The translations under genes and the position numbers were made by a program. The notes beneath the pieces are model-generated. The model was given only the letters and a program-made list of their open reading frames with translations. It made no database searches and had not been told where the DNA came from. 64,000 nucleotides of DNA from Methylobacterium brachiatum. GTDB lineage: Bacteria; Pseudomonadota; Alphaproteobacteria; Rhizobiales; Beijerinckiaceae. The stretch lies in contig NZ_JAJALK010000021.1 of the NCBI RefSeq assembly GCF_020523825.1, forward strand, positions 1 to 64,000. Reading direction: 5' to 3'. Positions within the stretch are counted from its first letter, which is position 1, and each line of letters begins with the position of its first letter. Below are positions 59,065-64,000 of the stretch, piece by piece.

Positions 59065-59505
59065 TCAGCGCCCGACGACGCTCCGGATCGTGAAGCTGGA
59101 TTGGATCCGGGACACGCCCGGCAGCTTCGACAGCACGGATCGGTGGAGCCGCTCGTATTCCCCGGCATCGGCCACCCGGATCCTCAGCAGGTAATCCGAA
59201 CTGCCGGTCATGAGGTAGCAATCCTGGATGTCCGGGCAGCGGCGGACGGCGGCCTCGAACCGGTTCAGGTAATCCTCCGTCTGCCGCTCCAGCTCGATCT
59301 GGGTCATCACGACGAGGCCCGAGGCGGCCGATGCGTCGAGCAGGACGGTGTAACCCCGGATCGTCCCGTCCCGCTCCAGCGTCCGCAGCCTGCGCAGGCA
59401 GGCGGAGGCGGATAGGCCGACGCGCTTGGCCAGGGCCGCGTTGGGCATCCGGGCATCCTCGCGCAGGGCGTGGATGATGGCGGTGTCGATCGCATCCTGT
59501 GGCAT
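59065..59505 (-). CDS. Lrp/AsnC-family regulator
   Basis: The 146-residue regulator has an N-terminal winged helix (MPNAALAKRVGLSASACLRR) and a C-terminal RAM ligand domain (DIQDCYLMTGSSDYLLRIRV). It is divergent from the dadA-alr unit, which in many bacteria is induced by alanine through an Lrp-type protein, so it is probably their local activator. The 228-bp spacer should hold its sites; a loosely repeated TCGCAG-CATG pattern around 59560-59590 may be one. Confidence 0.88.
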   Translation of the reverse strand: MPQDAIDTAIIHALREDARMPNAALAKRVGLSASACLRRLRTLERDGTIRGYTVLLDASAASGLVVMTQIELERQTEDYLNRFEAAVRRCPDIQDCYLMTGSSDYLLRIRVADAGEYERLHRSVLSKLPGVSRIQSSFTIRSVVGR

Positions 59506-59733
59506 GGCGCAACGATCTGTCGTCCGGTCGCAAATCCTGTCGTTACATGGCATCGCTTTCGCAGACCATGCAACATGTTCGCAGCATCGTGCGCGGGTTT
59601 CGATGTTCGATACATCTCGGCCCGGGACCGCGCGACGCGGGTCCCGCGGACCCCGCCGAGCATTCCGCGATCGCGGCGTTTCCGGCGGCGGGTGAGCGCC
59701 GAATGCGGATGTTCGGCGCCAAGGAGAGCGGAC

Positions 59734-60990
59734 ATGCGGGTCTTGGTCCTGGGAAGCGGCGTGGTCGGCGTGTCCTCCGCCTATTATCTGGCCAAGGCCG
59801 GCCATGAGGTCACGGTGATCGACCGACAGCCCGCCTCGGGCCTGGAGACCAGCTTCGCCAATGCCGGGCAGGTCTCGCCCGGCTATTCCGCCCCCTGGGC
59901 CGCGCCGGGCATTCCGGTCAAGGCGATGAAGTGGCTGATGATGCGCCACCGCCCCCTGGTCCTGTGGCCCTCCGTCGAGCCCCGCCTCTACGGCTGGCTC
60001 GCCCGCATGCTGGCGAACTGCACGGAGGAGGCCTACACCCGCAACAAGGGGCGGATGGTGAGGCTCGCGGAATACAGCCGCGACGTCCTGCGCGACCTGC
60101 GCGTCGAGACCGGCATCGCCTACGACCATCGCGAACGCGGCACGCTGCAGCTGTTCCGCACCCGCAAGCAGCTCGATCACGTCGGCGACGACACCAAGGT
60201 CCTGGACGCCTACGGCGTCGCCTATCAGGTCCTGGACCCGGCGGGCTGCGTCGCCGCCGAGCCGGCGCTCGGCCGGGTGAAGGACAAGATCGTGGGCGGG
60301 CTGCGTCTCACCGGGGACGAGACCGGGGATGCCCACCTGTTCACGCAGAGCCTCGCCGCCACCTGCGAGGGGCTCGGCGTCACGTTCCGCTACAATGTGA
60401 CGGTGACGGGGCTCCAGGCTTCGGGCGGCCGCGTGACCGGCGTCGCCTGCGGGTCCGAGGTGCTGCACGCCGACGCCTATGTGGCGGCGATGGGCAGCTT
60501 CACCCCGGCGCTCCTGCGACCGCTCGGGCTGAACCTGCCGATCTACCCGGTCAAGGGCTACTCCCTGACGCTCCCCGTGACGGATCCGGAGGCGGCTCCC
60601 GTGTCCACGGTGATGGACGAGACCTTCAAGGTCGGCCTGACCCGGCTCGGCGACCGCATACGGGTCGGCGGCACCGCCGAACTCGCCGGCTTCAGCCAGG
60701 CCCTGCGCCCGCCCCGTCGCGCGACCCTGGAGCGCTGCGTCCACGACCTGTTTCCGGCCGGGGGCGACCTCGGCCGGGCGACCTTCTGGACCGGCCTGCG
60801 CCCGATGACGCCGGACGGGACTCCCATCGTCGGCGCGACCCGGTACGACAACCTGTATACCAATACCGGCCACGGCACCCTCGGCTGGACCATGGCCTGC
60901 GGGTCGGGCCGGCTCCTGGCGGACGTGATGTCCGGGCTGGCGCCCGACATCGCCCACGACGACCTCGCCGTCAGCCGTTACGCGGCCTGA
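59734..60990 (+). CDS. dadA: D-amino-acid dehydrogenase DadA
   Basis: The 418-residue FAD enzyme oxidises D-alanine and other D-amino acids to keto acids, passing electrons to the respiratory chain. The N-terminal FAD motif VLGSGVVGVSSAYYL, the segment ETSFANAGQVSPGYSAPWA and C-terminal GLRPMTPDGTPIVGAT / TNTGHGTLGWTM are characteristic. AAGGAG lies eight bases before the ATG. The alanine racemase gene follows after 6 bp. Confidence 0.95.
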   Translation: MRVLVLGSGVVGVSSAYYLAKAGHEVTVIDRQPASGLETSFANAGQVSPGYSAPWAAPGIPVKAMKWLMMRHRPLVLWPSVEPRLYGWLARMLANCTEEAYTRNKGRMVRLAEYSRDVLRDLRVETGIAYDHRERGTLQLFRTRKQLDHVGDDTKVLDAYGVAYQVLDPAGCVAAEPALGRVKDKIVGGLRLTGDETGDAHLFTQSLAATCEGLGVTFRYNVTVTGLQASGGRVTGVACGSEVLHADAYVAAMGSFTPALLRPLGLNLPIYPVKGYSLTLPVTDPEAAPVSTVMDETFKVGLTRLGDRIRVGGTAELAGFSQALRPPRRATLERCVHDLFPAGGDLGRATFWTGLRPMTPDGTPIVGATRYDNLYTNTGHGTLGWTMACGSGRLLADVMSGLAPDIAHDDLAVSRYAA

Positions 60991-60996
60991 GGCCCG

Positions 60997-62175
60997 GTGG
61001 GCACGCGCGTGCGGGATCGGGAGGCGACGGGGGTGCAGGCGTTCGAGGGGGGCGGGAATCCGCATGCCGGGGCGATTCTGACGGTCGACCTCGACGCCAT
61101 CGCGGCCAATTACCGGCTCCTGTCCCGGCGCCTCGGGACGGCGGAATGCGCCGCGGTGCTGAAGGCGGACGCGTATGGCCTGGGCGCCGCGCGCGTCGCC
61201 CCCGTCCTGTCCGCGGCCGGCTGCCGGACCTTCTTCGTGGCCCATCTCGACGAAGGGATCGCGCTGCGGCGGCACGTGCCCCGGGAGGCCGCCGTGTGGA
61301 TCCTGCACGGTGCCCCGCGCGGCGCCGAAGCCGAATGCCTGGCGCACGGGCTGGTCCCGGTCATCAACACGCCGGGTCAGCTCGCGCGCTGGGCCGCGTT
61401 GGCCCGGGCGCGCGCCTGCAAGCTACCGGGGCTGTTGCAGGTCGATTCCGGCATGAGCCGCTTCGGCCTGTCTCCCGCCGAAATCGCTGCCGTCGCGGAT
61501 CGGGCGGGCGAGCCCGATGCCGTCGAGTGGCGGCTGGTCATGAGCCACTTGGCCTGCGCGGACGCCCCCGACAGCGACGCGAACCCGGCGCAACGGTCCC
61601 GGTTCGAGGATGTGCGACGCCGGCTCCCGCCCATGCGCGCCAGCCTCGCGGCTTCCTCCGGGATCTTCCTGGGGGCGGATTACCATTACGATGTGGCGCG
61701 GCCGGGCGCGGCCCTGTTCGGGGTGGCGCCCGTCGCGGGGCGTCCCAACCCGCTGAAGCCCGTGGTCAAGCTGGAGGCCCGCGTCCTGCAGGTGCGCGAC
61801 GCGCCGGCCGGCACGGCGGTCGGATACGGCTACACCGCACGGACCGCGACCGCGTCGCGCCTCGCGACCGTGGCAATCGGCTATGCGGACGGGTTCCTGA
61901 GGAGCGCCAGCGGGCGGGGCGCGGCCTGGGCGGGCGGCGTCGCGCTGCCCATCCTCGGCCGGGTGTCGATGGACAGCATCGTGGTGGACGCCTCGGCGCT
62001 CCCGGCCGGGGCGCTGGCCGAGGACGACGCGGTCGAGATCATCGGCCCGCACCGCTCCCTGGACGCGGTCGCGGCCGATGCCGGCACCATCGGCTACGAG
62101 GTGCTGACCGGCCTGGGCGATCGGTTCGACCGCCGATACCTCCACGGGGCGGACGCCACCGCCGATCCGACGTGA
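60997..62175 (+). CDS. dadX: Catabolic alanine racemase
   Basis: The 392-residue PLP enzyme interconverts L- and D-alanine. The PLP lysine motif is AVLKADAYGLG (K56), and the second active-site Tyr region is VGYGYTART, with GRVSMDSIVVD downstream. With DadA it converts L-alanine to pyruvate for growth. The GTG start at 60997 has GAGG five bases upstream and adds an N-terminal tail of about 25 residues; an internal GTG is possible. Confidence 0.92.
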   Translation: MGTRVRDREATGVQAFEGGGNPHAGAILTVDLDAIAANYRLLSRRLGTAECAAVLKADAYGLGAARVAPVLSAAGCRTFFVAHLDEGIALRRHVPREAAVWILHGAPRGAEAECLAHGLVPVINTPGQLARWAALARARACKLPGLLQVDSGMSRFGLSPAEIAAVADRAGEPDAVEWRLVMSHLACADAPDSDANPAQRSRFEDVRRRLPPMRASLAASSGIFLGADYHYDVARPGAALFGVAPVAGRPNPLKPVVKLEARVLQVRDAPAGTAVGYGYTARTATASRLATVAIGYADGFLRSASGRGAAWAGGVALPILGRVSMDSIVVDASALPAGALAEDDAVEIIGPHRSLDAVAADAGTIGYEVLTGLGDRFDRRYLHGADATADPT

Positions 62176-62316
62176 GGGACGGGCGGCGGGCCTCGCCCAT
62201 AGGCCACCGGCCGCGCCGGACAGGCGAAGGTCGTTGGGCAGAAGCCGTGGTTCGGGCCTGTCGATGCCTGCGCATGCCTTGATATGCGGGGGACCAAAGC
62301 GCACGCTTTCCCGGCG

Positions 62317-63225
62317 ATGAACGATCGAGCGCTGCGATACTTCCTGGCCGTCGTCCGGACCGGCTCCGTCCGAGGCGCCGCGGAAGCGCTCAACGTCGCA
62401 GCCTCCGCGGTCAGCCGCCACATCAGCGAGATGGAGGCCGAGTGCGGCGAGAATCTCCTGGAGCGGCTGCCGCGCGGCGTCGTGCCGACGGAGGCCGGGC
62501 GCATCGTCGCCCAGCACGCCCAGCGCCAGGCCGACGAGGCCGCCCTCCTCGAGGACAACCTCAAACGGCTGCGCGGCGTCCAGCAGGGAACGATCCGGCT
62601 GACCTGCGGTGCAGGCTTCCTGGTCGACCTGCTCGATAACGGCCTGGCCAACTTCGTCACCGCTTATCCCGGAATCTCATTCCAGGTCTCCCTCGGGACC
62701 ACGGACAGCGTGCTGTCGGCGGTCGCCCAGGGCGATACGGATATCGGTCTCGCTTACAACCCGCCGGCCCATCCGGACTTGCGCGGCGTCGTGTCGGCGC
62801 GGCAGCCGCTGCTGGCCGTCCTCCCGAAGGACCATCCCCTCGCCGGCTCCTCGACCCCCGTGGGCCTGCGCACCTTCGCCTCCGAGCCGGTCGTCCTGCT
62901 TCCCTCCGACCACGGCGTGCGCCAGCTCCTGGGGCGCGTCGAAGCCGATGGCGGCTTCCGGCTCGTCGCGCGCCTGGAGACCGCGTCGTTCGAGATGCAC
63001 AGGCGCTTCGTGACGGCGGGATTGGGCGTCGCGTTCCTGCCGCGTTTCGCCGTCGCGGCCGAATTGCAGACCGACGCCGTCACCGTCCTCCCGCTGCTCG
63101 ACCCGGTCCTCTCCGAGGCGAGCGCGCACCTCGTCGTGCGCTCGGGACGGCGGCTGCCGGAAGCGATGGGCCGGCTGCTGGGCTGGCTCACCGAACACCT
63201 CGTCGCCTTCCAGCCGCAGCGCTGA
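62317..63225 (+). CDS. LysR-type transcriptional regulator
   Basis: The 302-residue protein has the LysR winged helix at 1-60 (RALRYFLAVVRTGSVRGAAE, then NVAASAVSRHISEME) and a periplasmic-binding-like co-inducer domain. The ATG at 62317 is chosen because the helix-turn-helix starts there. It lies 93 bp upstream of a dehydrogenase gene in the same direction, with inverted repeats between them, and probably controls that pathway. Confidence 0.9.
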   Translation: MNDRALRYFLAVVRTGSVRGAAEALNVAASAVSRHISEMEAECGENLLERLPRGVVPTEAGRIVAQHAQRQADEAALLEDNLKRLRGVQQGTIRLTCGAGFLVDLLDNGLANFVTAYPGISFQVSLGTTDSVLSAVAQGDTDIGLAYNPPAHPDLRGVVSARQPLLAVLPKDHPLAGSSTPVGLRTFASEPVVLLPSDHGVRQLLGRVEADGGFRLVARLETASFEMHRRFVTAGLGVAFLPRFAVAAELQTDAVTVLPLLDPVLSEASAHLVVRSGRRLPEAMGRLLGWLTEHLVAFQPQR

Positions 63226-63236
63226 GTGTTGCTTTA

Positions 63237-63269
63237 ACAAGAACGATTTGTTCGAAAAGCAATTCTTGT
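63237..63269 (+). promoter_or_regulatory. Inverted repeats between the LysR and dehydrogenase genes
   Basis: ACAAGAA (63237-63243) and TTCTTGT (63263-63269) face each other across 19 bp. A nested GAAC-GATTT-GTTC repeat lies at 63241-63253. The AT-rich block is 50 bp before the dehydrogenase ATG and is a candidate regulator site. Confidence 0.5.
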
Positions 63270-63318
63270 AGCGACCGCATCGGCGATCGATACCATTTCC
63301 TAAACGGGAGGTATCGCG

Positions 63319-64000
63319 ATGAATATTGAGACGGTCGGCGTCGTCGGGCTCGGCAATATGGGCCTCGGCATGGCGGCGACCTTGGCCCGCAAGGGCTTCA
63401 AGGTCATCGGCTACGACATCAGCGACGCCCGGCGTGCCGCCATCGAGGCGGCCGGCATCTCGTTCGTCCCGGGCCTGACCGACGTCCTGCGTCGCGCGGA
63501 CGCCCTGGTCTTCTCGCTGCCCCTGGCCCGCGATGTCGAGGCCGTGGTCACGGCGGAGGGCGGGTTGCTGTCCCGGACCGACCGGAAGGTCGTCGTGGTC
63601 GATACCTCCACCTCGGATCCCGGCACCACCCGGCGGCTGGCCGCCCGCCTCGAACAGGCCGGTCATGCCCTGCTCGATGCGCCGGTCAGCGGAGGCCCCT
63701 CGGGGGCCGCCGAAGGCACGTTGACGATGATGGTCGGCGGCTCGGAGGCCGACTACGCCCTGGCCGAGCCGGTCCTGTCGGCGATGTCGGCCCGCGCCCC
63801 GCATGTCGGGCCGTCCGGCGCCGGCAACATCGTCAAGCTCGTGAACAACCTCCTCGTCGCCGCCCACCTCGTGACCACGGGCGAGGCGATGCGCCTGTCG
63901 GAGGCGGCCGGCCTGTCGGCCGAGGAGGCGATCAAGGTCGTCAACACCGCCACGGGGCGCAGCGCGATCAGCGAGGTGATGTTTCCCCGCTGGATCCTGT
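63319..64000 (+). CDS. 3-hydroxyacid dehydrogenase-family protein (partial)
   Basis: The first 227 codons are present; the gene runs off the window. The NAD-binding motif VGLGNMGLGMAATLARKG, the substrate segment DAPVSGGPSGAAEGTLTMMV and the catalytic-Lys motif KLVNNLL place it in the beta-hydroxyacid dehydrogenase family. This family includes 3-hydroxyisobutyrate, tartronate-semialdehyde and L-threonate dehydrogenases. GGGAGG lies before the ATG. The LysR neighbour resembles regulators of sugar-acid pathways, which favours an L-threonate-type role, but the substrate is not proven. Confidence 0.88.
   Translation, partial: MNIETVGVVGLGNMGLGMAATLARKGFKVIGYDISDARRAAIEAAGISFVPGLTDVLRRADALVFSLPLARDVEAVVTAEGGLLSRTDRKVVVVDTSTSDPGTTRRLAARLEQAGHALLDAPVSGGPSGAAEGTLTMMVGGSEADYALAEPVLSAMSARAPHVGPSGAGNIVKLVNNLLVAAHLVTTGEAMRLSEAAGLSAEEAIKVVNTATGRSAISEVMFPRWIL

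Noticed and set aside
59931..62282. 783-codon plus-strand frame
   Set aside because: It overlaps dadA and the racemase gene in another frame and shows Arg/Pro/Gly-rich shadow composition.
1..64000. CRISPR arrays, rRNA genes or riboswitches
   Set aside because: No regularly spaced repeat arrays, no rRNA signature and no recognisable riboswitch core were seen. The only repeats are the att copies, the leader pair and short operators.

Overview
The window is high-GC alphaproteobacterial DNA, most likely from a Methylobacterium-type member of the Hyphomicrobiales. The evidence is a NepR-EcfG general stress pair, a ChpT phosphotransferase, a cheA-cheW-cheY-cheB-cheR cluster, EipA, Ros/MucR and many dense GC-rich genes. 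The genus is an inference from gene content and style; no marker gene fixes it.

The window splits at a tRNA-Ser(GCT) gene (39359-39450, minus strand). Everything left of it is accessory DNA and everything right of it is chromosomal backbone. A 123-bp direct repeat lies at 18444-18566 and 39250-39372. It ends in the 3' terminus of the tRNA gene and carries doubled GGGACAAAT arm-type motifs. This looks like two mobile elements in tandem at the tRNA. The left element runs from beyond the window to about 18.55 kb, and the right one is about 20.8 kb (18.57-39.35 kb). Only the left element has a visible integrase.

Left element (1-18.5 kb): an IS21-like end that truncates a gene; uncharacterised proteins; a long PIN-domain protein; a tyrosine integrase with an excisionase-like protein; a degenerate tRNA-like sequence; a soluble FtsH-like AAA protease whose translation start lies in a hairpin, with a homologous leader before the neighbouring gene; a HTH-ImmA/IrrE plus PIN (DUF4411-like) pair behind a perfect inverted-repeat operator; and a CBASS-type operon. 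That operon encodes a CD-NTase with a C-terminal AGS-C-like sensor domain, a SLATT two-TM effector, and a membrane-spanning DUF2235 hydrolase that may be a second effector.

Right element (18.6-39.3 kb): a small gene broken by an 11-bp tandem duplication; a protein behind a 31-bp perfect palindrome; a dGTPase-family HD protein; an AAA/DUF234 ATPase; oxidoreductases; small secreted proteins including a PLA2-like one; a TetR-controlled EmrAB/NodT-type efflux pump; a MucR-like regulator; a patatin-like lipoprotein; and a TetR/SDR pair with its operator. Three GGAAC-N16 motifs resemble EcfG promoters, so some island genes may belong to the host general stress regulon.

Backbone (39.46-64 kb): waaE-like glycosyltransferase, lysA, lptM, eipA, cysQ, glnE, chpT, the chemotaxis operon, an asparaginase-like gene with an altered active-site motif, an isochorismatase-like hydrolase, nepR-ecfG, a divergent lrp / dadA-alr D-amino-acid catabolic unit, and a LysR regulator followed by a dehydrogenase cut by the window end.
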